NCBI GenBank assembly: GCA_964502525.1
Contig: CAZCXH010000012.1
Span: 1-54,079, forward strand
Source of the DNA: DATLYB01 sp964502525
Lineage (GTDB): Bacteria; Bacteroidota; Bacteroidia; Chitinophagales; CAIOSU01
Direction: 5' to 3'
DNA: 54,079 nucleotides
This document shows positions 9,608 to 17,588 of the stretch, piece by piece. The position numbers were made by a program, and so were the translations under genes. The stretch's first letter is position 1. Each line of letters begins with the position of its first letter. The notes under the pieces were generated by a model that ran no database searches, was not told where the DNA came from, and saw nothing but the letters and a program-made list of their open reading frames with translations.

Positions 9608-11605
9608 ATGAACATGAGGAGAGCACATCCCGCTTTTTCCATCCTTCTTTTTTTGATCATTGGAATATTTAATTCGACAGCACAAACGATTACGATTGAT
9701 AGCTTGGTTCCTCCATCTCCATATTGCGCGGGAGATACGGTTACCATTTACTTTAGTACAGATACGAGTGGAACCTTCAATGCGCGGTTATCTGATTCAA
9801 CGGGTGCCTTTGGGGGGACTTTTATGGCTAGTAATACCACCTCACCAATAGTGGCAATAATCCCGGATACCATACCATCAGGGACTGGTTATTTGATACG
9901 GGTTCGGTTATCCTCAGCTACACCGGATATACTGGATATATTTAATACTTCTCTAACCATTAACACTGCAGTTGCCCCAAGCATAACCATCAGTTCTGTT
10001 GTACCTAATGATACTATATGCGCAGGAACAAATGTGACATTCACCGCTACACCAAGCAATAGGGGAACAGCACCCGGTTATCAGTGGAAGAAAAATGGAA
10101 ATCAAGTTGGGACAAATACCACAAGTTACAGCGACAGTAGTTTAGCAAATGGTGATACAATCACTTGTACACTGACGAGGGGCGATAATTGCGCCTCGCC
10201 AGCTTCTATAACCAGCTCCTCCATTACAATGACAGTTATTCCAACGGTTGAACCCACTATTAGCATTACCGCGAGTCCCAATGGCACAATTTGTTCCGGC
10301 ACCGCGGTAACATTCACTTCAATTACAACTAATGGAGGAACATCGCCAACTTATCAATGGAAGAAGAATGGAGGGAATGTTGGAACAGGTTCCAGCTACA
10401 ATAATAGTTCATTAGCTGATGGAGATAGTATCACGTGTGTTTTCACAAGCAGCGCTGCTTGCGCTTCGCCTAATCCTGTTACAAGTGCTCCTATTATAAT
10501 GGATGTTACTACCACCGTAACACCCGATGTTACTATTGGCGCGAGTCCTAACGGTACCATTTGTTCAGGATCAAATGTTACTTTCCTTGCTGTGTCAGCT
10601 AACGGGGGAACCGCACCTGCTTATCAATGGATGAAAAATGGAAATGAAGTAGGTATGGATAGTAACTCATACAGTGACAGCGGTTTGATCAATGGAGACA
10701 GACTCTCATGCGTTCTGACAAGTAATGCTGCTTGCGCAACCCAGGCAACTGCTTACAGTGATACTTTGGTTATAAGTGTTAACCCGTTGCCATCATCTTC
10801 ATTTGAACTTCCTTCCTTCGGTATCTGCGAAAACTCCATGGGAGTTATTTTTTCCGCCAATACTGTTACACCAGGAGTGACTTACTCCTGGAGCAGCCAA
10901 CCGGATTCTCTTTTTGATACTGTCTTAACCGAACATTCTGACTCCACAAGCGCCACCTTAAACTTTGTAACGGACTCTGATACTGTCATAGTTACTCTAA
11001 CAGCAACGGATACAGCTACTACCTGCTCAAATTCCTACTCCGAAACCATTGCCATTGGTTACTCGGTAATCCATGACAATGTCCGCATAGAACAACTCGG
11101 CTCGCGAACGCTGGTGTGTATTTATAGTGACGCAGCGGCTTATCAATGGGGCTACGATTCATTGGATGGAAATGGCGTGCTTAAAACGTCTCAACCCTTA
11201 GTGGCGGATACATTCCAAAGTTTTATACCCGATGACGGCATTCTACATGGAGACAGATACTACTGGGTTATCGTAACTTTCGACAACGGCTGCATAACGC
11301 GCGTCTATTTTAACAAACCTCCGGTTGGTTTAAATGAGTCCTTACCGGGCTATTATGTCAGTGTGCATCCCAATCCATCTGATGGGCGGTTCACGGTTTC
11401 ATTGGTTGGTTTTTCCGGAAAAAAGATTGATATGAGGATTACCGACATTACAGGTAAAATAATTTCGCATATCAAAAGGCAAGCCGCAAACAACCATGAA
11501 GAATTAACTATAGGTGAATACGGATGGTCGCCAGGGTTATATATTCTCGCGGTTCATAGTAATGGTGAAGTTGCAAAATCCTTCAAACTGGCAATAGCAA
11601 AATAG
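9608..11605 (+). CDS. T9SS-sorted protein with Ig/PKD-like repeats
   Basis: The 665-residue product has a signal peptide (SILLFLIIGIFNSTAQ), three similar repeats of about 95 residues (motif TICSGTxVTFT, then YQWKKNG and ANGDTITCTLT), a PKD-like segment, and a C-terminal type A T9SS sorting domain (HPNPSDGRFTVSL through SPGLYILAV). It is expected on the cell surface or released, probably as an adhesin. The start at 9608 is chosen because the frame upstream adds a non-signal-like stretch; 9614 is also possible. It ends 2 bp before the beta-barrel gene that leads into tssP/tssR, so a T9SS substrate seems to share a transcript with T6SS envelope genes. Confidence 0.85.
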   Translation: MNMRRAHPAFSILLFLIIGIFNSTAQTITIDSLVPPSPYCAGDTVTIYFSTDTSGTFNARLSDSTGAFGGTFMASNTTSPIVAIIPDTIPSGTGYLIRVRLSSATPDILDIFNTSLTINTAVAPSITISSVVPNDTICAGTNVTFTATPSNRGTAPGYQWKKNGNQVGTNTTSYSDSSLANGDTITCTLTRGDNCASPASITSSSITMTVIPTVEPTISITASPNGTICSGTAVTFTSITTNGGTSPTYQWKKNGGNVGTGSSYNNSSLADGDSITCVFTSSAACASPNPVTSAPIIMDVTTTVTPDVTIGASPNGTICSGSNVTFLAVSANGGTAPAYQWMKNGNEVGMDSNSYSDSGLINGDRLSCVLTSNAACATQATAYSDTLVISVNPLPSSSFELPSFGICENSMGVIFSANTVTPGVTYSWSSQPDSLFDTVLTEHSDSTSATLNFVTDSDTVIVTLTATDTATTCSNSYSETIAIGYSVIHDNVRIEQLGSRTLVCIYSDAAAYQWGYDSLDGNGVLKTSQPLVADTFQSFIPDDGILHGDRYYWVIVTFDNGCITRVYFNKPPVGLNESLPGYYVSVHPNPSDGRFTVSLVGFSGKKIDMRITDITGKIISHIKRQAANNHEELTIGEYGWSPGLYILAVHSNGEVAKSFKLAIAK

Positions 11606-11607
11606 CC

Positions 11608-13134
11608 ATGCTCAAAAAAACGCTTGCTTCGGTAATTGCCTCCCTTTTTTGCACAGGCGCCTTCCCCCAGGATAGTTATGATTTCAAGATTGAATTGATA
11701 GACAAAGTCTATAAGTTGTATAGCGACTTTAAATCTTCAGCGGAATTGCGCGACCCGGGTGATGATAAGATTTCGGAAGCGCAGGCGCAGAAGTTCAGCG
11801 CATTGTTCGAACCCAATGCCAAAATATTTGATGATTTGTGCCCGGAGGAAATTCACACAACTCCTTATGTATTCAAAGAAAAAACTATTCCTCAATATAT
11901 CGGGTCGGTAAAAAAACTATATCCGGGAGGACTGCAGATCCTGACAACCAACGCCAACATTTCATTCGACAGCATCGGCACTAAGAATCCCGCAAACAGG
12001 GAAGTGCGGATTGTAATGGCAAGAACGGTGACTGCCGAATTCAGCGAAAAGGGGGCATCTTATACTTTCACGGGCAAAGACACGCTGCTGCTTCACCTTA
12101 AAGTGAACCACGACTTTACTGATGTTAAAATAGCAAGGATAGAGGCGTTGGGACATTCGCTGAGTTGCTATCCCTGCCCGAAATGCCTCAACGACCTTGA
12201 CTGCGATGGCGTAACGGATGCGAACGACAAATGTCCTATGGAAGCAGGTAAAGCCGAATTCCAGGGGTGCCCGGCTGCCCCTTCAGCAAAAGTTCCAGGG
12301 GACAAAGGCGGGATTGTCTTTGGCGTTACCGTTGGTTTGTCTTTTCCGTTCAATAAGGTGAAACTCCCGGAACCAACTTTTGCTGATAGCGCGAGCGCGT
12401 ATGGCAATTACAAAACAAAGGCGGTTTCAGGTGGTGTTAGTCTTGAGTTGGGAATTGATATGTTCTTCAGCCAGGAAAAGAAATACGGAATCGGCACCGG
12501 GTTGATGTTTAACTTTAACTCTACCAAATTAACCGCGGATGAAGTTCGCCTGATTAACAAGGACGAGGATGGAGAGGGAATTCCGTTCACAAGACACTAT
12601 GTGGCGCAAGGCGTTGAAGAAAAGGTAATGTCAGCCAGTTTCGGCTTGCCGCTCTTGTTTAAAATCCGTGGCGGAAGTGGCGAAAAAATGGGATGGTTTA
12701 TTGACGCGGGTCCGTTGTTCATTTTCACTTCTTCATTGAAATCCAAGTCATCAACAGCCGGAGTGAGTCACCTCGCTTTTTATGAAAATTGGAACCTTTT
12801 TCTGGATAGTGAGGAGGAAATTGATTATCATGTCAGCCGCCACCAGGAGCAATACCATCTTGATTACAATAAAGACGTGGAGGCAGGTTCAACAAAATTC
12901 AAATTCGGAGGTGGTGGTGGGTTTCTTTTGCGTGGAGGACTTGACTTAAAACTGTCGGAAAGTTTCAGCCTGCTGACAGGCTTGAACCTGGCGGTTTACA
13001 AGATGAAGAACAATAAGGATGGCAATAAGTCACCGGTGGATGAGGCGGGGATTTACAAGTCACTGCTCAATGGTGTTGACAGCCACACCGTTGCCATGTT
13101 TGGATTTAATGTAGGCGCGCAAATAACTTTTTAA
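11608..13134 (+). CDS. Outer-membrane beta-barrel protein with TSP3-like calcium motif
   Basis: This 508-residue protein has a signal peptide (ends GAFPQ), a periplasmic N-terminal domain of about 190 residues, then a Cys-containing linker with a thrombospondin type 3-like motif (DLDCDGVTDANDKCP, about residues 193-207) and a C-terminal half of alternating amphipathic strands with Gly-rich turns, ending in phenylalanine (QITF). That fits an outer-membrane barrel of the PorT/OmpA-like type seen in this phylum. It sits 2 bp after the T9SS adhesin and 9 bp before the TssP-like gene. A role as outer-membrane partner of the T6SSiii complex is possible but not shown by sequence. Confidence 0.7.
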   Translation: MLKKTLASVIASLFCTGAFPQDSYDFKIELIDKVYKLYSDFKSSAELRDPGDDKISEAQAQKFSALFEPNAKIFDDLCPEEIHTTPYVFKEKTIPQYIGSVKKLYPGGLQILTTNANISFDSIGTKNPANREVRIVMARTVTAEFSEKGASYTFTGKDTLLLHLKVNHDFTDVKIARIEALGHSLSCYPCPKCLNDLDCDGVTDANDKCPMEAGKAEFQGCPAAPSAKVPGDKGGIVFGVTVGLSFPFNKVKLPEPTFADSASAYGNYKTKAVSGGVSLELGIDMFFSQEKKYGIGTGLMFNFNSTKLTADEVRLINKDEDGEGIPFTRHYVAQGVEEKVMSASFGLPLLFKIRGGSGEKMGWFIDAGPLFIFTSSLKSKSSTAGVSHLAFYENWNLFLDSEEEIDYHVSRHQEQYHLDYNKDVEAGSTKFKFGGGGGFLLRGGLDLKLSESFSLLTGLNLAVYKMKNNKDGNKSPVDEAGIYKSLLNGVDSHTVAMFGFNVGAQITF

Positions 13135-13143
13135 CTTCGGAAC

Positions 13144-14028
13144 ATGAGAACGACAGCTTTTGATAAGAACGTCATCATCTTCTTTGTGATATTCAACCTC
13201 GTTTTCCTATCGGTGCTGATTGTCAGAGCTGCCATCGGCACGGAAAAATGCCCTGATAAAATTCTGATGGTGGTAAGCAGCGATAAGGTGAAAACCGGTG
13301 ATGCGGTCACATTTTTGGACAAAACTAAGGGCGTGGACAAGCGAGAGTGGAATTTTGGCGATAAGTCAGCGCCTCAGTTTGAAAGCGAAGTAACTTATAC
13401 TTACCAGGCAGCCGGTGAATACACCGTTACCCTTAAAGTGAACGGCATATGCGCTGATTCGCAGATGGTTGTCGTTACCGAGCGGATATTGCCACCACAA
13501 ATTATGGCGCCCAAAGCAGCCTATGTTGGCGAGCGGATAGATTTTTCAGGAATTGCAAAGAACGGGGAAAAGTGGAGATGGCAATTCGGGGATGGCTCTG
13601 AATCTCAGATACAGGAACCTGCTCATATATATGACAGCCCCGGCACGTTCACGGTTAAATTGAGAATTAATAATGACCCTGAATTGGAGAGCAAGCATAG
13701 CATCACCGTAAGGGCAAAACCGGCAGCCGGTACGGTTCGCTCTCCTGAAAAAAGGAAAAAGCCGGAACTAAGGAATCTTACGGATGAGGTTTTCAAATCC
13801 ATGCTGATGCAGGTGCGGAATGGACAAATTAATCCTGACTACATTTATGAGTATATATGCGACATAAGAGAGGTTAAAGTATTTGATAACAGCGTTCAAC
13901 CGGTTCAGTTTGTTAACTATGTGGCGGATTTGGACTCCAGGATTACAAGCCTTCCCGCTGCAGCCGAATTTAAAACCACCCGAGGTCCCGGTAATTGCAT
14001 TAATGAAATCAAAGTCAGATACAAATGA
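13144..14028 (+). CDS. tssP: TssP-like T6SSiii envelope protein with two PKD-like domains
   Basis: The 294-residue protein has one N-terminal transmembrane segment (about 10-30), then two PKD-like domains with the signature WNFGDKS...YTYQAAGEYTV (about 55-105) and WQFGDGSES...YDSPGTFTV (about 135-185), and a charged C-terminal domain. A single-pass protein with a large periplasmic part next to tssR is what is expected of TssP in the TssN/O/P/Q/R membrane complex. Its stop overlaps the next start by 4 bp (ATGA), so translation is coupled. The assignment rests on topology and neighbours as well as on memory of the family, and needs a profile search. Confidence 0.55.
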   Translation: MRTTAFDKNVIIFFVIFNLVFLSVLIVRAAIGTEKCPDKILMVVSSDKVKTGDAVTFLDKTKGVDKREWNFGDKSAPQFESEVTYTYQAAGEYTVTLKVNGICADSQMVVVTERILPPQIMAPKAAYVGERIDFSGIAKNGEKWRWQFGDGSESQIQEPAHIYDSPGTFTVKLRINNDPELESKHSITVRAKPAAGTVRSPEKRKKPELRNLTDEVFKSMLMQVRNGQINPDYIYEYICDIREVKVFDNSVQPVQFVNYVADLDSRITSLPAAAEFKTTRGPGNCINEIKVRYK

Positions 14029-14663
14029 GGAAACAAAATATGCCATTGGGAATTTGCATATCCTTCATTTGCTTACTCCCGCCTTTGCTCTCTCATTCGC
14101 AGGAAAAAACCCCTGCGCTGGAGGTGTTTTATATTGACAACAGCAGCCGCATAACCGATGATTTCCTCAACGATTCATTAAAAACATTCCTCGAAAAACG
14201 GCTGGGGGAGTTTAAAGACAAGAACAGGAAATTTCTTTTGTTCCTTAGCAACGGTGAGAACTACAAGGTGGCGACCAGTTACAAGGAAGCTGAAAAAATA
14301 GCGAGCCGCCTTGCCGCAGTCCGCACGGAATTTCCCGACACGGATGAAGATCTGAAAAGGCTGAGGGCGGAAATTCTCGACACTTACAAAAGCTTCAGGG
14401 GAGGGTTGAAGTTGAATTTTTTCATCTCTGAATCCCTGGCTAAAATGATGACATCAGAAGATATTGCCATTTTCGCTTTTTTCCCCAAAGAGATTTTTGG
14501 CGCTTACAAGAATTTCATCAAAGGCCCCAATGAGGTAAATGTTTACTACTCCAAAAATGTCCTTAAAGTTTCTGAAAAAAGCGTTTATGCCGCGATGAAC
14601 TTTTACAATGCCGGTGAGTTTTCAGGCAAGCACAAGGTTTTTACGAGGGGGTTCAATTTATAG
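14025..14663 (+). CDS. Periplasmic protein of unknown function between tssP and tssR
   Basis: This 212-residue protein has a cleavable signal peptide (ICLLPPLLSHSQEK) without a convincing lipobox, then an alpha/beta domain: hydrophobic strands (KFLLFLSNG, IAIFAFF) alternate with charged helices. The pattern recalls a small Rossmann- or vWA-type domain, as in the following TssR, but no metal-binding motif is seen. It overlaps the TssP-like gene by 4 bp (ATGA) and is 17 bp before tssR, which argues for a part in the T6SSiii envelope complex. It could fill the place of TssQ, but TssQ is described as a lipoprotein and this is not clearly one. Confidence 0.6.
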   Translation: MRKQNMPLGICISFICLLPPLLSHSQEKTPALEVFYIDNSSRITDDFLNDSLKTFLEKRLGEFKDKNRKFLLFLSNGENYKVATSYKEAEKIASRLAAVRTEFPDTDEDLKRLRAEILDTYKSFRGGLKLNFFISESLAKMMTSEDIAIFAFFPKEIFGAYKNFIKGPNEVNVYYSKNVLKVSEKSVYAAMNFYNAGEFSGKHKVFTRGFNL

Positions 14664-14680
14664 TCAAAAAATCAAACAAA

Positions 14681-17119
14681 ATGCAGTTGTGGCGTTCACT
14701 TTTTCTTTCCGGTTCGATAGTGCTGTTCCCTTTTGTTGTTTTTCCGCAAAAGACGGTTCATAAGGCTCCGGCTGTCTACCGCTATCCTACAGGGGCTGTC
14801 GCGGCTCCCGGTGCGGCAAAAGATAAGAGAACCAATATAATGGGAGCATGGATTGTTTTTTCAGACCGGTCGGACAATCCTACCTATCAGGCTCCTGACG
14901 GAATGACACAAAAGAAAACCATGAACTTCATGGAGGCTTTCTACGTGGCGGAAGAGAAGGGCAATTTTTTGCACTTATATAAATTTGATTATCTGGCTTT
15001 CGGGAATAAGGGGAAGATTACTGTTCCTCTGGAAGACTATGGCTATGCCCCCAAGGATAAGTTGTTGCTTTGGCGCATGGCATTGGTGGAGCCGCAATCA
15101 CAATTCACCATCAAGGCGTTGTCCGTCAACTCGGTTGATGCCTTGAAGAATGTTGCAAAAATGTCAAGCGCTGACGGAAGCGAGTTGAAGAAAATGTTGA
15201 AGTTGTATGATGATCCGGGAAGGACCAAAGAGAATGAAAATGACTTCCGCCTGTACAGTTTTCTTTACTTATTCAAAAAGACCGACAATTCCGTGCTCGT
15301 GAGCACGCAACCTGAACTGCTTCCGGGAGATTGCAGCAGGGCTGGACAGTACGTGCTGGGATGGGCGTCAAAAGACGTCATCCAGGAATGGAGCAGCAGG
15401 CTTTGCCTTGAACCCAACAGCGATATTTCGGCAGCATCGGAAAGAAAAAACGCTGACATCAAGGTTTCGCTATTCGGAAGCAGGCAGGCTGCCGAGAGTT
15501 TCAGGGCAGGAAATGTACCATCGGAGCAGCCGCTGTGGAATAAAGACCGGTATGAGGCGGGTTATGATCCGGTGTGGAAAAGACTTCCCATTATGGAGGA
15601 CTATGGCAACGATATCATCAAGACGGGCGTGGTGAGCGATGTATATGACAAAGATGGGCAAGAAGTAATCCAATCAGAGCAGCAGCAGAAAATTGAGAAG
15701 GAATACAACAAGGTGAGGGATAACTTCAGGAAAGTGAACGTTGTGCTGGTTTATGACGGCTCTGAAGCGATTTCTGAAGAATATTTTGAGGCTTTGCTCA
15801 CAACCGTTGACTCGCTTGCAAGCCAGTTCAACACAGCCAACGAAACAGGGGCGAGCGGCAACAGCTACCGGATGGGCGTTGTAACCTATCGTGACTATGC
15901 GGAACAAAATTGTCCGGATGGCAACATCATGTTGTCTAAAAAAAGCCTGACCACCAATCTGTTCGAAATCACGAATTTCATGCGGGACCATCGCCCCCGT
16001 AATTGTGCTGACAAAGATAAGGATGGTCCGCAGGCGCTGTACAGCGGCATCGCTGAAGCGCTGAAAGTGCTGAAAGACCATGCTGACGAAACCAATATCA
16101 TCCTTATTGCCGGAGTGGCGGGAAATAGGTATCCGGACAATGAGGGCAAGTATAATTCCGATTTTTTGATCAGGGAGCTTGTAAGAAGCCAATGCAGCAT
16201 TTTTGCGTTTCAGATATATAATGAAGGCACTCCGGACCAATTGGCTTTCCGTTCTCAGATTGCCGATCTCATCAGGGAAACGAGCAAAGAAATACGGGGG
16301 CTATACGACAGGCTTCTAAAACTTAAATCTCCCGAACCCAAATTTAATCCAATCAGTCCCACCGTCAAGAGCCTTGACGCGGCTACAAGCCCTATTCCGG
16401 GGACTTTAATGTATGCTGACCGAAACAATCAGATAACGCCATCGGACCTTGTAAATATCATAGTTCAGAATGTCAATCAATTTATTGAGATAAAAGAGGA
16501 TATACTCCGGGATATGTCATCAAGAATCGGGGGACAGGGAACAATGCGGACTGCCAACCCGGGCATGTATGCGTTCCTGCTTAGAATGTATAATGTTGAT
16601 ACGGATTTGCTTCAAAAAACATCCTTTTCCAACTTTCAGTTTTTTACGGAGGCTTATACCTCAATGAAGTCGGAAAAACTCGCTCAACCGCTTTATCAAT
16701 ACGTGCTGTTTCTCAGAGGACAGGAACTGACGGATCTGATGGCGAAACTAAGCAGCATATTCACCAATGCAGGCACGGATGCCGAACAGCGGGAACATCT
16801 GAACGAAGCTTTCGAAACAACAGTGGCGCAATATTTTGGTCCGGATAAGGTGAAACAGGTAATGTCCACATGGACTGCCGCACAGTTATATGAAAAAATC
16901 AGCGGGCTTCCTGTAAAAAGCGAGTTGATGAGAAAGTACAAGCTCAATGAATTCACGGATAAAAAGGCGGTTCCACCGCAGGAATTGCTGCAAATCACCC
17001 AACAAATTAACAATAAAATGAAAGACCTGCAAAAGGTAGTGAATGACGTGAACTACAAGTATTCGTTCAAATCCAATGACTTCCAATATTACTGGGTTCC
17101 TCAAAAATTCATGCCTTAG
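14681..17119 (+). CDS. tssR: T6SSiii envelope protein TssR, vWA-like domain
   Basis: The 812-residue product has a signal peptide (ends VVFPQ), an SH3-like beta region (about 50-200), a central vWA-like domain (about 350-545; starts NVVLVYDGSEAIS) and a long helical C-terminal part (about 600-800). TssR is the large periplasmic member of the T6SSiii complex that replaces TssJLM. The usual vWA metal site DxSxS reads DGSEA here, so metal binding may be lost. It is the last gene of the block and is followed by a long inverted repeat. Length, topology and neighbours fit TssR; a profile match was not run. Confidence 0.75.
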   Translation: MQLWRSLFLSGSIVLFPFVVFPQKTVHKAPAVYRYPTGAVAAPGAAKDKRTNIMGAWIVFSDRSDNPTYQAPDGMTQKKTMNFMEAFYVAEEKGNFLHLYKFDYLAFGNKGKITVPLEDYGYAPKDKLLLWRMALVEPQSQFTIKALSVNSVDALKNVAKMSSADGSELKKMLKLYDDPGRTKENENDFRLYSFLYLFKKTDNSVLVSTQPELLPGDCSRAGQYVLGWASKDVIQEWSSRLCLEPNSDISAASERKNADIKVSLFGSRQAAESFRAGNVPSEQPLWNKDRYEAGYDPVWKRLPIMEDYGNDIIKTGVVSDVYDKDGQEVIQSEQQQKIEKEYNKVRDNFRKVNVVLVYDGSEAISEEYFEALLTTVDSLASQFNTANETGASGNSYRMGVVTYRDYAEQNCPDGNIMLSKKSLTTNLFEITNFMRDHRPRNCADKDKDGPQALYSGIAEALKVLKDHADETNIILIAGVAGNRYPDNEGKYNSDFLIRELVRSQCSIFAFQIYNEGTPDQLAFRSQIADLIRETSKEIRGLYDRLLKLKSPEPKFNPISPTVKSLDAATSPIPGTLMYADRNNQITPSDLVNIIVQNVNQFIEIKEDILRDMSSRIGGQGTMRTANPGMYAFLLRMYNVDTDLLQKTSFSNFQFFTEAYTSMKSEKLAQPLYQYVLFLRGQELTDLMAKLSSIFTNAGTDAEQREHLNEAFETTVAQYFGPDKVKQVMSTWTAAQLYEKISGLPVKSELMRKYKLNEFTDKKAVPPQELLQITQQINNKMKDLQKVVNDVNYKYSFKSNDFQYYWVPQKFMP

Positions 17120-17270
17120 AGACTGTTTAAAATTAAAAATAGAACGCAGATGACGCAGAAAAATAGGATGACCACAGATAAAACAATCAGCGATTATCTG
17201 CACAATCCGCGTCATCAGCGTTCTATTATCATTCTGTTATTATGATTTAATTTAAAACTAAACAGCCTCT
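17119..17270. repeat. Long imperfect inverted repeat after tssR
   Basis: The left arm (GAGACTGTTTAAAATTAAA, then AGAACGCAGATGACGC) is matched in reverse complement by the right arm (GCGTCATCAGCGTTCT, then TTTAATTTAAAACTAAACAG). The arms extend over nearly the whole 150 bp. It begins at the tssR stop codon. It resembles non-autonomous palindromic elements scattered in Bacteroidota genomes and could also act as a terminator. No ORF is present. Confidence 0.7.
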
Positions 17271-17354
17271 TAGCATTTTCACTACGGTGTACGACAAATT
17301 CAAAGACCGCGGTTGTGGTAAAACAGGCATCTAACTTTTCATTAAAGAAATTAC

Positions 17355-17545
17355 TCCTGACTCCCTCTCCTTCAGGAGAGGGGCGGGGTGAGGTTGATTC
17401 TAAAAAGCGAAGGTGTTAGATGGAATTTTCGCTGCACCATATATCTGTCACCCTCTTAATCCCCCTCGAAGGGGGAAAGCTAATGCGCGCAGGCAAGCCT
17501 CCCTCGATAGCGAAGCATCCCGATTCTATCGGGAGGGAGGTTTGG
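17355..17545. repeat. Cluster of short palindromes in the tssR/ABC intergenic region
   Basis: Several hairpins lie in the rest of this 469-bp gap: CCTCTCCTTCAGGAGAGG near 17365, CCCCCTCGAAGGGGG near 17461, and CCTCCCTCGATAG (17498) facing CTATCGGGAGGGAGG (17526). They look like REP-type intergenic palindromes. I see no gene and no clear promoter in the gap. Confidence 0.6.
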
Positions 17546-17588
17546 AGGGTGATTAGCAAAATTTGTCGGACCCCCTTTCACTACCTCT

